Below are positions 1 through 10,278 of a stretch of 64,000 nucleotides of DNA, piece after piece. The notes below the pieces were generated by a model that ran no database searches, was not told where the DNA came from, and saw only the letters and a list, made by a program, of their open reading frames with translations. Every line of letters begins with the position of its first letter. Position 1 is the stretch's first letter. The stretch is from Leguminivora glycinivorella. Its lineage: Eukaryota > Arthropoda > Insecta > Lepidoptera > Tortricidae. The translations under genes were made by a program, and so were the position numbers. The DNA lies in assembly GCF_023078275.1 (NCBI RefSeq), contig NC_062985.1:5473408-5537407 (forward strand), given 5' to 3'.

Positions 1-2342
1 CACTGCTTTTATACATGTAGGTACAGTCGCGATCATACATATTGGAAAGACAAAGTTGTTTAGAATTATCTAACGGGTCCCCCTTGTTTTGGCATAATTT
101 TACAATCAAGAATTTTTTTTGTCAAAATCTATACAGGCATAATTCACCTTTCGCATAATCTGTTATGGCATAGTATGGTTACGCATAATTTGTCTAGGCA
201 TATTTTTGTTTGTCCAAATATATTTCATGCATAATGATTAATGGTTATTCGCCGAATGCAGACCAATTGTGTAAAGACATTTTTCCCAGATTCATAATCT
301 CGATACGTTTTACTTAAGTAAATTCTATAAATTATAATTTGTAATTAATCTTAAAACCCTAGCCTGTTTACTGATTAATAATTTAGACGAAAGTCATAGG
401 TGCAGCGGCATATCGTTAATTTTTTGTTTCATAGTCAAAGGGAGGAATTTGAAGAAGATTCGTCAGGAATTTTTTTATCATAGGTAATACTACTATATTA
501 TTGTTGCAGTTATAACCTAATCTAACCGAAATTCATGACAAAATGTTGTATTTGTTGAGGTCACAGTAAAGTTCTAACCTAACCAAACCGACTCTCTTGA
601 CAGAATTTGGTATGGGTGGATGGATATTCTGATATTAAGAAATATGCCAAATACAATTATGTGAATCAATTTTATTCATAAAAACAATCGGCGTAAACAG
701 AGTTATACGAACTAATTTTCGGACAAAGAAATAGGTATTCGTATTATTTTAGATTATAACAAATAAGTTTTCTGCCAAATTAACGTTCGTCGAAAATCGA
801 CTATGCGAAGTCTGTTATGCGAAAATCGTTTCGGACAGTTAAAGTTATGCCAAATAGAGGGAGCCCTTACCTAACACGCTCTAACGCCCTGAAAATAGGA
901 GCGCGTTCAGATATTTTTATGAGCACCTTCGTCGGTCCGATACTTCTGGATGCAACCGTATTTATGTACCTACCTGTAAGTACGTGTGTTATAATATAAT
1001 GAAATGTGTCACATTATATTTCTGGGTCAAGTAACTGAAAAGGAAAAGCGTCTCTTGATATGAAGTGGAAAGCTTCGTAATCTAGAATTTGAAGTTTATC
1101 ATGAAAATAAATCTGAGAATGCCCCATGTAGTTTATATGAAACGTTCCTTTTTTGTTACCAGATTTCTATACATTTTCACAAAATAGGAAAGTTTCATAC
1201 AATCAACCTAGGAGATTTTAGGAAACCTAGTGGATCTTGCTTAGCATCATGGATTCTAGCAGCCTACCAATTTTTATCCAAATCGAAGACGTGATCCAAC
1301 TGTACAAACTTTTCGGGAATTAAATAAGAGCTTTTTTAAAAACTTTCTTTAAGTATACTGTGGCCTTCCCCGGTTTTGAACCCGGATTTCTTAGGTATAT
1401 AGGCTAAAACGCTCTTATAGCCTTATTTGGAAAATAAATGTTTGGCTTGGGCAAGTATGATAAATAGTCAAATATATCAAATGCTCCTGTAGGTAGGTAT
1501 AATATGACGATTCCTAGAATCACAATAACATCTCCCAAGTCTATCGGGTAAACAGTTATCGAATTGCGGGTACAAGTATCCTGTTTAATGTCAATAGTGT
1601 GATTACCATTTCAATTGTAATCGTGACACAATCGAGTATATTACGTGCCACAAAGCTGGATACACTTGAGTTTGTATAGACTACCTCACATAGAACGCAC
1701 ATTCGGAGCAATCCATTTTTCGGCATATAAAGCAGTCCGATCATTGTTTTGTACATAATTCTGCACAATGCCTTAGATAAAGTTCATCTTACACCAGTCA
1801 GTTTTTAGAAATTTAATATGCTCCATCATGATTCCGTCCGCCATTAGAGCGGGTGTACGGAGCAAGCGCTTCGGGCATACGAGGCGAGTGGCTTAAATAT
1901 CCTCCCTGGATATTGACCTTAAAATATCTTATACAATCTGACGTGAGCGTGGCCCGACACGCTCTTGGCTAGTTTTTCCTTTTTACAAGCTTTTATTCAA
2001 CTTGCCTTGTGAGTATGCTAGTGTGCGTCAAAACGTAGAAGCTAAATTTGACCCACTTCCCGGTTTCCGATTGAGCTGAAATTTTGAACACATGTAAATC
2101 TCGTGACAATACAATATTATGGTATCATGGAGCTGATCTGATGATGGAGAAGAAAGGTGGTCATAGGAACTCTGTAAGGAAACGTCGTATCATTGAGTAA
2201 GGGGTTTTTAGAAACGTCTCGGAGAGCAGTAGATGACTGTTGAAAGAAAGGTATCTACAGTCGGCGATAAAAGCTTGTTCAAAAATGAAATTTTTGCAAA
2301 AAAAAACTAATTATTTTAAAACGTATCACATTTCAATTTGCA
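1..2342. other. Non-coding, no gene recognised
   Basis: AT-rich DNA without a credible coding exon; the open frames are short and of low-complexity composition. Positions 1937-1972 read, on the minus strand, as the start of the interspersed repeat that is complete at 46459-47020 (GGCCAAGAGCGTGTCGGGCC), so this is a fragment of that family. Nothing else recognised. Confidence 0.6.
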
Positions 2343-2805
2343 AATTATAAATGCAGATGGTATAGGAGGTAGGGCATAGCGAAGATATTCCGCTTTGTGT
2401 GGTAGGGCACAGCACAGCGGATATCGTCTCGCTCAATCTAGAGCAGAGCCCAACTGGGGTAGTACCTCCGCCTTACAGAAGACCGCAGCCAAATAGCACT
2501 AGACCGTACTCATAGTGTTGTGTTCCTGCCAGTGAGTAAGGCTGCCAGAGCTCAACAAGGGTGCGGTCCTGATGACGGGAGGACTTTGTCCTTTAGAGTC
2601 GTCGGCAACTCGAACCCTCCTTGGAACTTGTACACTCCTTTGCTGTGTACTTAACACAGCAAAGGGGAATGTACAAGTTTCTAATGGGGTGGCAACGCGC
2701 ATGTGACACTGTTTGCGTTGCATGCATTCATAGGTTACGGTGACCGCTTTCCATCAGGCGGACCGTATGCTTGTTTGCCACCGACGTAGTATAAAAAAAA
2801 AAAGA
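2343..2805 (+). repeat. Lepidopteran retroposon 3' tail with poly(A)
   Basis: The stretch reads through a characteristic retroposon tail: a GTAGTACCTCCGCCTTACAG segment near 2460, then ACCATCAGGCGGACC-type and GCCACCGACGTAGTATAAAA blocks, ending in an A-run at about 2793-2803. I recognise these blocks from dispersed lepidopteran SINE/LINE 3' ends. No open frame survives. It contains the hairpin at 2625-2680. Whether it is a SINE or a 5'-truncated LINE cannot be decided here. Confidence 0.6.
2625..2680. repeat. Hairpin within retroposon tail
   Basis: Near-perfect inverted repeat: AACTTGTACA..CTTTGCTGTGT is mirrored by ACACAGCAAAG..TGTACAAGTT, with a short loop around 2650. It lies inside the retroposon tail. 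Confidence 0.6.
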
Positions 2806-2944
2806 TGTCAATCGCAATGAAAAAATTAAGAGTGATCAAATCTGGCTTACATCCTGTCTAAATTGAAATTGCTAACGTTTTAAGGCCTCCGCTAGCTGGC
2901 GCGGACGCCCGACGCGTCTGAATTCTCGTGGTCCCGCCAATACA

Positions 2945-3060
2945 TTTTTTTTTTTTTTTTTTTTATTGAATAATAAAAGAAAAATTACACTTTCTTACAC
3001 AAGACCCATCGTTGGCAAAACCTTGAAGAGGTTTGTGTGCCGATGGGGAGTTCAGTATAT
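2945..3060 (-). repeat. Retroposon fragment, minus strand (poly-T head)
   Basis: A run of about 20 T at 2945-2964 followed by AT-rich sequence and a conserved-looking block (ACCCATCGTTGGC...GCCGATGGGGAG) looks like the poly(A) end of a retroposon inserted on the minus strand. Family not assigned. Confidence 0.4.
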
Positions 3061-4153
3061 TACTTAACTATATCTATACCTAAGTTTTACTTAACTGTAT
3101 CTATACCGAAGTCAAATACGAGTATGTACTCGTAAAGTCCAGTCGACAAAGGTACAGTCGGCGAAAGAAGCTTGTGCCTAAAAATACATTTTGGCAAAAA
3201 TACTTATTTATTGTTACGAGGTAGTGCGAGTACTGTGCGAGGTAGTCAAAGGGGAACGGAAAATTAATTATTTTTTTTCGTTTAGGAGATGCAGCCATTA
3301 ATTTTTTTTTGTCCCGGCCTCTGTGGTAATGTGCTATTCCTGTTGAAATCCCTTCATAAAGAGAAAAAAATCCCTTATTCACCTCATTCTCTCGCTAATA
3401 ATTAACTTTGAACAATGTTTGCGAACATGGTAGACAAATTTAGTTCCCCAGAGGACAGGCTTTCACGTAAATTAGTCTGTACAAAGTTGCAGGTAGGAAA
3501 AACTGTTTGAGCCCCGTTAGTAATGTGCCGTAGTAAGAGGTAGCAGAGAAGACTCCCAAGGTTTCTCAATTACTATTTTAAATATTTTTTACGTATAAAC
3601 ATATCAGATCATGTAAAATTGCCGAAGGTCGCTCGACATGTTTCGCTCCGTAACGAGGAGCACTTTTATTGAGCACGCGCGATGCCGATGGCATCCCGAC
3701 GCAGACTGCGGGCCGATCGTTGGCTCGGCGCGGGGGTCGGCGGCGGCAGGGGCGATGCGAAACCACCCTCACTTTACATGTTTAATATGTCAGCGTCTCA
3801 CGGTAGTTTTATTATTAATATACTTACGTAGTTAAGGAGCTTTTCTTAAACGTCTAGTTAAGTTTATATGTAATAACTTCAATAGGATATCTATTATCTA
3901 TTGCATGGTCCGTTACGGTTAGTTCAGTGCCTGATATTTTTTTTGATATAGGTACTGCTTTCGCTTATATATAAATATAAGTAAAATCGCGCTTAGCCTA
4001 CTTCTACCTATAATATTCGAGCGTAAGCGAGTCTGTAAGTTCATTATACGAGTACGATACTAGAGACAAATATCAAAGTTTCTGTTGATTTACATGAAAA
4101 AAAAACTATTTAGTACATATTATACACGTTAAACTTTCGTGAGACATATTCAA
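3061..4153. other. Non-coding with repeat fragments
   Basis: No gene seen. Positions about 3240-3345 (CAAAGGGGAACG, TTTAGGAGATGCAGCCAT, TGTCCCGGCCTCTGTGGTAA) match a repeat found again at about 37030-37255. A GC-rich island at 3640-3770 has no recognisable product and reads as a repeat remnant in both strands. Confidence 0.45.
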
Positions 4154-4285
4154 ATAATTAATGAATCTACGGTTGTACTCACGTTATTATATCGCTATTG
4201 CTGCGACATGTTTCAGGCCAATTCGGAACATGTCGCAGCAATAGCGATATAATAACGTGAGTACAACCGTAGATTCATTAATTAT
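4154..4285. repeat. Perfect 59-bp-arm palindrome
   Basis: Left arm 4154-4212 and right arm 4227-4285 are exact reverse complements by eye, with a 14-nt loop. The arms begin ATAATTAATGAATCTACGG. Transcribed, this would fold into a 59-bp stem. It could be a very small inverted-repeat element or a local inverted duplication; perfection of the arms implies youth or gene conversion. Confidence 0.85.
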
Positions 4286-4313
4286 ATTTAGTACATAATT
4301 AAATTAAATTAAT

Positions 4314-4460
4314 AACCACCTTATTCATAAACATTCACTTACATTAAGTTATCAAGCTGGTAAAGTTCGTTTGTCCCTTTCCGACGTTTTGGTGTGATAG
4401 AAAAGGACAAGAACTTTATCGGCTTGATAACTTTAGTGAACGTTTATGAATAGGGCGGTA
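4314..4460. mobile_element. Small inverted-repeat element (MITE-like)
   Basis: Left arm from 4315 (ACCACCTTATTCATAAAC...AGTTATCAAGC) is mirrored by the right arm ending at 4460 (GCTTGATAACTTTAGTGAAC...GGGCGGTA). The arms are about 60 bp, with several mismatches, around a short AT/GC-mixed centre. No target duplication was clear. Confidence 0.6.
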
Positions 4461-4659
4461 AATATTTAATCAGAATAAAGAATAGGTAAGTAACTAAGTA
4501 CATACCAAACCGTAAAATAAACCGATAAAAATTCCAGAGATTATTCGTGGCACATCACTATTGCTCTGTCTACATTTTTCATTGCCGTAACATATTGCTA
4601 GTCGCCATATATCCGTTTGCTTAGTTGAGCAAAGGTTATTTTACTTCCCTTCCCAGATA

Positions 4660-5366
4660 TCGACTGCAGCTGCGTTACTGTTAAGACGATACAGGAGGGG
4701 TAAATTCTCCATACAAACGCTCTCGACTATTTCCTCCCTAGTTTTTGAAGATAAAGCAATGATTTTTTTTAACACAGATTATTGTTATTTTTATCTGTAA
4801 TGGACCGTTTTGATTTTTTTTATATTCTTATTTTTATAGACGCTAGAGCCCATCAAAAATTTCCAAAAACGGCCTTATTGATTATGGCCCAAAAAAAGGT
4901 GTGGTATTCAAAATTGGTAACAATTAGCCAAAAAAACAGATAATTTCATTGTTATTCAGATTCTCAAATTTCGTTACGATTGATTAAGTTTTGAAGGAGG
5001 AAACAGTCGAGAGCGGAACCTCGATTTTAAAGAACTTTTCGCAATATATTTTAACTCAGTTGTTCTAACGGACTATTTTTTTTAATCTAGTTAATAACAC
5101 TAGTATATTTAACTAAAATTCCTAGATTGAAAGAGGGGCTCCTTTCCATTTTAGCATTTTCGCTTCTTTAGCGTCTTAATTTTGAGAAGAGTGATACTGT
5201 GTCAAACTTATAACATAGTTTTGTGGAGCACTGTATATTTATACCATTGTTACCTTTGTTTATAATAATTAAATTAATATGTTATATAACATGGTGTGAC
5301 AAGGACAACGCGATTGCATCACACATCACACTTCTCTAAATTAACAGTAACGCAGCGGCAGTTCAG
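4660..5366. repeat. Possible inverted-repeat element
   Basis: Two sets of inverted matches bracket this stretch: GCAGCTGCGTTACTGTTAA near 4667 against TTAACAGTAACGCAGCGGC near 5340, and CTCTCGACTATTTCCTCC near 4722 against GGAGGAAACAGTCGAGAG near 4997. The interior is T-rich without a reading frame. This may be one decayed DNA transposon or two nested ones. Confidence 0.4.
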
Positions 5367-5410
5367 CGAAAGTAAAGCTATTTTAATTCTTCAATTTAAA
5401 CTGTTCTAAG

Positions 5411-6003
5411 TTATAATAAATAAATAAATATTGGGGACACCTTACACAGATCAACTTAGCCCCAAACTAAGCAAAGCTTGTACTATGAGTGCTAAGCGAC
5501 GATATACATACTTAAATAGATAAATACATACTTATACAGGGTGGGGCCTGTAACAAAAACAAAAAATTAAACTGTAGGCTATACTCCTTAAACTGACCAA
5601 CATTTGTTCAGTGACTTTTAAAAATTATGAAGTCTTTAATTTTTTTATTTTTCATACAAAAAAAATATTAGCTTCAATGTACGCCATTATTGTTGTCATT
5701 GACGTTGTCTGTCACACTTTAGACTTAACAGAATTCGCAATACATTACCTCTTAGAAAAAACTTTCAATGGTAATAAAAATCAAAATACAAGTTATTTTT
5801 AAAAGTTGCTGAACAAATGTTGATCAGTATAAGGAGAATAGCTTACAGTTTAATTTTTTGCTTTTGTTACAGGCCCCACTCTGTATATATAGAAAACATC
5901 CATGACTCTGGAACAAATATCTGTGCTCATCACACAAATAAATGCCCTTACCGGGACCAGGACCGCGGCTTGGCAGGCAGGGTCACTACCGACTGCGACT
6001 AAG
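5411..6003 (-). mobile_element. tRNA-type SINE, minus strand, interrupted
   Basis: On the minus strand the head (about 6000 to 5884) carries the GGTAAGGGCATTTATTTGTG block and the CATGGATGTTTTCTAT block, and the tail (5536 to 5411) carries the GATCTGTGTAAGGTGTCCCC block. These blocks recur at 47672-47882 with a recognisable B box. The A/T-rich end (AATAAATAAATA reversed) is at 5415-5430. The copy is split by the 347-bp element at 5537-5883. Confidence 0.65.
5537..5883. mobile_element. Tc1/mariner-type MITE with TA duplication
   Basis: Terminal inverted repeats CAGGGTGGGGCCTGTAAC and GTTACAGGCCCCACTCTG are flanked on both sides by TA, the target duplication of the Tc1/mariner group. The interior is AT-rich with no transposase frame, so it is non-autonomous. 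It sits inside the SINE, cutting it in two. Confidence 0.75.
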
Positions 6004-6035
6004 CCAGACCAGTCGTCAAACTAAAATTATTTACT

Positions 6036-6098
6036 ATTTGACAGCCAATAATTGGCAGGAAGCTGCGCAGGATCGGGATAAGTGGCGTGCTCTCGCCA
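6036..6098 (+). repeat. RTE-type LINE 3' terminus remnant
   Basis: Translates as WQEAAQDRDKWRAL in one plus-strand frame. An (E/A)DR.xWR.L motif is typical for the extreme C-terminus of RTE-like reverse transcriptase proteins. Only this end survives. A second copy of the same 60 bp lies at 6335-6395, on the far side of the mini-Helitron. Confidence 0.5.
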
Positions 6099-6153
6099 GG
6101 CCAAGATCCTCTTTGGACCACAGAGCCATACTAGTTAGTTTAGTTTATTTACT

Positions 6154-6336
6154 ACTAGATTTTGCTTGCGGCTTCGCTCGCGTTAGAAAGAGACAAAAAG
6201 TAGCCTATGTAGTGACATAGGCTCCATCCCTTCAACTATCTCCACTTAAAAAAGACGTTTTCGTCGCTCCGTTTTGCCGTGAAAGTCGGACAAACAAACA
6301 CACACACACTTTCCTATTTATAATATTAGTATGGAT
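6154..6336 (-). mobile_element. Lep1-like mini-Helitron, minus strand
   Basis: Read on the minus strand it begins ATCCATACTAATATTATAAA (6336 down), continues through the GTGTGTGTTTGTTTGTCC and CACGGCAAAACGGAGCGACG blocks, and ends with a GC hairpin (CGCGAGCGAAGCCGC) followed by CTAGT at 6158-6154. A terminal hairpin plus CTRR-T is the 3' signature of Helitrons. No rolling-circle protein, so non-autonomous. Confidence 0.75.
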
Positions 6337-6395
6337 TTGACAGCCGATAATTAGCAGGAACCTGCCCAGGATCGGGATAAGTGGCGTGATCTCGT
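6335..6395 (+). repeat. Second RTE-type 3' terminus remnant
   Basis: About 60 bp nearly identical to 6036-6098 (TTTGACAGCCGATAATTAGC, then AGGATCGGGATAAGTGGCGT). Two copies of one LINE tail 299 bp apart, with a mini-Helitron between, suggest a local duplication. Confidence 0.5.
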
Positions 6396-6702
6396 TTTGA
6401 ATTGGTGTGTCAAATGTCACATGATTGAAAATAAATGGACAATAATAATAAAACGAACAATATTTTAATTGTTTACATAATTTCTTACATGATTATTTAA
6501 GATTTTAGAGATTATTATTAGGGGTAATCAATGGTTATTAATTACCGCTAATAATACATAAGGTTTTATGTAAGGCTACTAGCTTTTACCCGCGGCTTCG
6601 CCCGCGTAATAAAAGTATTCATTAAGATTTTCATTTGGATCCGTAGGGACCGTAGGTTTCTCTGTAGGTATATTTATCTGCGATTATTTCGATTGCACAT
6701 AA

Positions 6703-7991
6703 GGTGGATGTACTAGTGCTCGACGCGGTACTAGTACTCGTCACCCATGGTTTAAATAGCGATTAATAAGATAAGATTACCGTTACATTCATCGCAATTA
6801 GATTTATTAGATGAGAAATGTTTGTAGCCTTCACATTTCATACGCCATATTATAAAATATAGAAACTTTTTTCAATTAATGAATAATATATGTGATGACA
6901 TTGTCATGAGCAATCAATCTCTCAATTTTGTTAGCGATTTGGTTAAGCTTTGCTCGTATTTGCTGACTTATTTAAAATACTTTCACGGTAAGTTGTGAAC
7001 ATATTCTATAATTGTGTTGGTGCTAGAATGTGCGGGAAGATATTTAAGTAATTAAATGTCGATTTCGTTCATTGTTACTGTGATAAACAAGCGTGTCATT
7101 TATTAGGACTGAAAACCGTCGCAAGTCTAAAACTCGACACGGCTGGCATTTATTGGGACTGTTACGTTATTTTCCAAGTCCCAATGTTTGTCGAGCCGTT
7201 TTTTCAGGATATCACGATTAAAGTAGCCAAAACGAATCGTTTACAGTTTCATATTATCAGCATATTTTTCTGTAAGTCACATTAACTTTACTGAAAAAAA
7301 ACAAATTACATGCACATAGACAGTTTTTTGTATATCTTTTACGGTTTTATTGATATGTTTTCTCGTTAAATGTAGTGAAATCTGTATAATTTCTTTGGGT
7401 AGTGCTTGACATGTCATTTTTCACAAAACATTTTCCTGGATCTGTTCTTCGTGATGCTTCCAGATACAGAGGTGGATTTAAACGACGAAGAAGTGGAGCC
7501 GGCAAAGTATTGCAGAACCTGTGGAATACAATTTTTATTTTGGGGGAATCCCTATTTTAGTTCATTACATAATTTATTTTGCTCAAAATGCGGAGCCGAC
7601 TTATTCTATTTTATTACATAAATGTAACACGTAAAAAGTAAATGTTATCAACAGAATACGTTTTTTTTATTAAATTATTTAATTTTGTAGTAAATTTTAA
7701 CCCAAAACACTTGTTTTTTACTGTTTTTCCTGAATCATACTTAGATGTCATCTATTAGGACTGCCAGCAAAAGCACCTGTCAGTTATTCGGACAAGCGTA
7801 TTGACTTACGTTTTATTTAATTTTGAGATTTTTTTATATTATCACTGTATGAAACTAATTGCATTTAATAAAGTTAAAGGTCACATCTCCCAAAAAAGAT
7901 GGATATGTTTTGTATAGATGGGTAAATTATCGTAATATCACGAAACACATAAATATTTTCCCTTAACCTGCCGAGCAGTGGTACATCCACC
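6703..7991. mobile_element. 1.3-kb insert with terminal inverted repeats
   Basis: The ends GGTGGATGTACTAGTGCTCG and (reverse complement of the right end) GGTGGATGTACCACTGCTCG match over about 20 bp. It interrupts Helitron A at a point that is contiguous in copy B. Flanks are ATAA (left) and TTAA (right), which would fit a TTAA-targeting (piggyBac-like) element with one mutated base. ATTTATTAGGACTG-like repeats recur near 7100, 7147 and 7747. It carries the small zinc-ribbon ORF at 7454-7621. Confidence 0.55.
7454..7621 (+). CDS. Small zinc-ribbon-like ORF, function unknown
   Basis: Fifty-five codons from the first ATG, 7454, to TAA. I do not recognise the protein. An acidic N-terminal part (DTEVDLNDEEVEP) is followed by two CxxC pairs, CRTC and CSKC, about 24 residues apart, the spacing of a small zinc ribbon; the C-terminus is aromatic-rich. 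It lies alone inside the 1.3-kb inverted-repeat insert. piggyBac-family transposases end in a cysteine-rich zinc domain, so a decayed transposase C-terminus is possible. A chance ORF is also possible at this length, although two well-placed CxxC pairs argue mildly against that. Confidence 0.35.
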   Translation: MLPDTEVDLNDEEVEPAKYCRTCGIQFLFWGNPYFSSLHNLFCSKCGADLFYFIT

Positions 7992-8278
7992 TTAATACTT
8001 TTGCTTGCAATGATTGTAGAAATATTACACATCGACCACAGCGTAGGTAATTCTATATACGCTGGGGAAACCTTTATAAACATCCCACATAGCCCGTATT
8101 TCGACACTATGATCGGTGGGTAAAAAGTACTTTTTTCTATTATCCCTTACAATTTTTTACATTTTGCTTATACTTGTCGCAAACGTAATCTTCAAGCAAG
8201 CAAACAACGATCGTCTTAGAGCACATTGATTGTAAGAGACCGCCGACCGATTATCCGTATCCCTCTAACGATACCCAT

Positions 8279-8407
8279 ATTATCCGTATCCGTATCGCTA
8301 TCGCTAACGCTATCGCTATCGCTATCGCTAACGCTATCGCTATCGCTATCCCTATCGCTATCCCTATCGCTTTCCCTATCGCTATCCCTATCCCTATCCC
8401 TATCCCT
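8279..8407. repeat. CTATCG/CTATCC hexamer array
   Basis: About 20 tandem hexamers, changing from CTATCG/CTAACG variants on the left to CTATCC on the right. It is the reverse-complement counterpart of the long GGGATA array at 42056-43440 and occupies the equivalent place in the Helitron-like element. Confidence 0.85.
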
Positions 8408-8450
8408 TATCAAGATGTTTAATGATATAACACTTTAAGTTCTCGCGCTT

Positions 8451-8759
8451 TGTACACATATTTAAAGTCACATACAGGTCGAACGCGATTAATTAACATT
8501 ATTTTTACCTTTTTATTTCCCAACGTTTCGGCCAGGTTGCACTGGCCGTGGTCGCGGAAGACTGAAGTCCCAGCAAAACGTCACGGGAGATATAAACAAC
8601 ACAAAACTACCCGATATTAATTTATATAAATGTTCGGGGTAGACAAATAAATATAATCTACCCGCTTTTAGTTAATGTTTATTTCCCACCATGTTTATTT
8701 TAAAGGTAAAAATAATGTTAATTAATCGCGTTCGACCTGTATGTGACTTTAAATATATG
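8451..8759. mobile_element. MITE with about 55-bp terminal inverted repeats
   Basis: The left arm (ATATTTAAAGTCACATACAG, then GTCGAACGCGATTAATTAAC) is mirrored by the right arm ending near 8759. The core holds CGTTTCGGCCAGGTTGCACT and CTGAAGTCCCAGCAAAACGT blocks. No open frame. I see no clear target duplication. Confidence 0.65.
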
Positions 8760-8829
8760 TTTAATGATTTCTTATAAAGTGCTAAAATATAAAGTTTCAT
8801 GGTTTTATCATTTAAAATTAAGAAATCCC

Positions 8830-8971
8830 ATACAAACTTTCAACCTCTTTTTCAACCCCTTTATCCCTTTTTTTCGAAATAAATAGTAGCCTATGTTCTG
8901 TCTCAGGGTCTAAAGATTGTCTGTTCCAAATTTCATCAAAATCGGTTGCGTGGTTTAAGCGGGAAAGCGTA

Positions 8972-9008
<37 letters not shown>

Positions 9009-9040
9009 GTTACTTTCGCATTTATAATATTAGTATGGAT
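8830..9040 (-). mobile_element. Mini-Helitron-like copy, minus strand, truncated
   Basis: On the minus strand it begins near 9040 with ATCCATACTAATATTATAAA, contains a (GTCT)n run at about 8970-9008 and the AACCGATTTTGATGAAATTT block, and fades near 8830 without the GC hairpin and CTAGT end, so it is 3'-truncated. Similar to, but a different subfamily from, the copies at 6154 and 35701. Confidence 0.6.
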
Positions 9041-9248
9041 TTATCGATAAAAGGATTGTCGTGTTTTTACCTCTATTTTGTCAAGCACTAACAACTTGAC
9101 GTTCGTGCCAGAATAATATCTAGGTATAGTTAAAATACACAATACACCCCTTGACTTATTTTTATTGTATTTTACTCAAACTGCAGGTAGTTTAGTTACT
9201 TAAGTGTATTAAAGTAGACATTTTTCCATAATTTTAATCCAACTTCAG

Positions 9249-9405
9249 GCACAAAGTTTCTCTATCAAACCAAAAATACCTGCTCCCGATAATGCGGGCG
9301 ATAAGCCCCTGTCGTTTGACGCCGGCTTTTACAAAGCCGCTTTGATAGATCAGCGCTGGATCACGGACTTAGAAATAATGATGGCGGAAAATGGCTGGAC
9401 CATAG
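9249..9405 (+). CDS. Orphan internal coding exon, unidentified protein
   Basis: 157 bp that looks like a genuine internal exon. It is preceded by a T-rich tract and AACTTCAG acceptor (AG at 9247-9248) and followed by a G|GTGAG donor (9406). One frame is open throughout and encodes 52 residues of ordinary, non-repetitive composition, including PDNAGDKPLSFDAGFY and DQRWITDLEIMMAENGW; the other two frames contain stops. Composition is clearly less AT-rich than its surroundings. I do not recognise the protein. No partner exons could be placed, so it may belong to a gene with long introns, or be a captured or relic exon. Confidence 0.5.
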
Positions 9406-9546
9406 GTGAGAATTGAGATTGACTATTCGGTAAGTGCACGAATGGTGTTGTCTCGGGTCAAGGTGTGCAATAATAAAGATTAATAAAATCGAAGGATTTA
9501 CCGAAATGCAAAAGCTCCATTTATGAACTGAATACATACTACGAAG

Positions 9547-9590
9547 ACAGAAAGAGATGGCACCGGATTGTCAAAGAGAAGCTGTTCCAG
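9547..9590 (+). repeat. RTE-like LINE C-terminal remnant
   Basis: Reads DRKRWHRIVKE in one frame, the DRxxWxxIV motif of RTE-like LINE termini. Downstream to about 9780 the DNA is GC-richer but stops in all frames. Confidence 0.35.
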
Positions 9591-10000
9591 ACATCAGAAA
9601 GTACGCTCCTTTACCATAACGTTATCTGTAGTGCACGTGCCGCGGCCGCTGCAGGACACCATCGTGAGCGCAGACTTCTGGCCGAAAGGTTTGGTTTTTT
9701 GGCGGTTTCGGGGCAACCTGCGAAATGCTACACCGGGGCAAACGACGCAACGGAGCCACGTTGTTACGTCATCGACCAAATCAATTGTTTAATTTTAATA
9801 TTGTCCTCTTTTTTTCTCTTTTTGTTATGTCAGTCTAAGTATCGTGACGCATTGGTTCTACTGTAAGCCATGTAAAGGTGGTTTTCACTAATTTGGTAGG
9901 GATTTTTATGAAGTCAAATTCATTCGTTAGCGTTAAAGTTTACATGCTTAATAGCCTATTAAGATTGAGCGTATTTGTGAATATACAAGGACTCATGCTC
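9591..10000. other. No feature recognised
   Basis: Nothing supportable beyond a short GC-rich piece (about 9640-9770) that may be retroposon debris. Confidence 0.4.
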
Positions 10001-10222
10001 ATGGAAGATTGACAATTGGTCACAATTTATGGCGTAAGCACCAGTTTTAGACCGGGACGATCCGATATGTCTATAAGAAACGACATACGAGTAATGAGAT
10101 CTCCGAGTTGTCGTAATGGAAGATTGACAATTGGTCACAGTTTTTGGCGTAAACACTAGTTTTAGACCGGGACAATGCAATGTGTCTATAAGAAACGACA
10201 ATATGAGATCTACGAGTTATGA
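10001..10222. repeat. 115-bp tandem duplication
   Basis: The unit starting ATGGAAGATTGACAATTGGT at 10001 repeats from 10116, with about ten substitutions, through AAGAAACGACA and ATGAGATCT. Two units only. Confidence 0.75.
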
Positions 10223-10245
10223 TAGGCTTCTTGTCATCATTAAGT

Positions 10246-10278
10246 TAGATAGATAGATAAAGATATAGATAGATAGAT
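10246..10278. repeat. AGAT microsatellite
   Basis: Imperfect (AGAT)n. Such tails often end retroposons; the following 10283-10680 is AT-rich without other features. Confidence 0.7.

Larger units (their letters stand above)
6578..8440 (-). mobile_element. Helitron-like element A with hexamer array, minus strand
   Basis: The 3' end (minus strand) is at 6582-6578: hairpin CGCGGGCGAAGCCGCGGG then TAAAAGCTAGT. Moving away from it, blocks at 6600-6700, 7996-8240 and the array at 8279-8407 occur in the same order, inverted, in element B at 42056-44144. The shared blocks are GGATCCAAATGAAAATCTTA, the ATTTCTACAATCATTGCAAG region, and TTGCTTATACTTGTCGCAAA. Copy A is split by the insert at 6703-7991. 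The 5' boundary is only approximate. No Rep/helicase coding region is visible. Confidence 0.6.

Noticed and set aside
8216..8438. Arg-Asp and Ser-Leu repeat open frames on both strands
   Set aside because: Translation of the CTATCG/CTATCC array.
8970..9008. Regular short repeats as a CRISPR-like array
   Set aside because: Simple GACA microsatellite within a mini-Helitron; no spacers, eukaryotic context.
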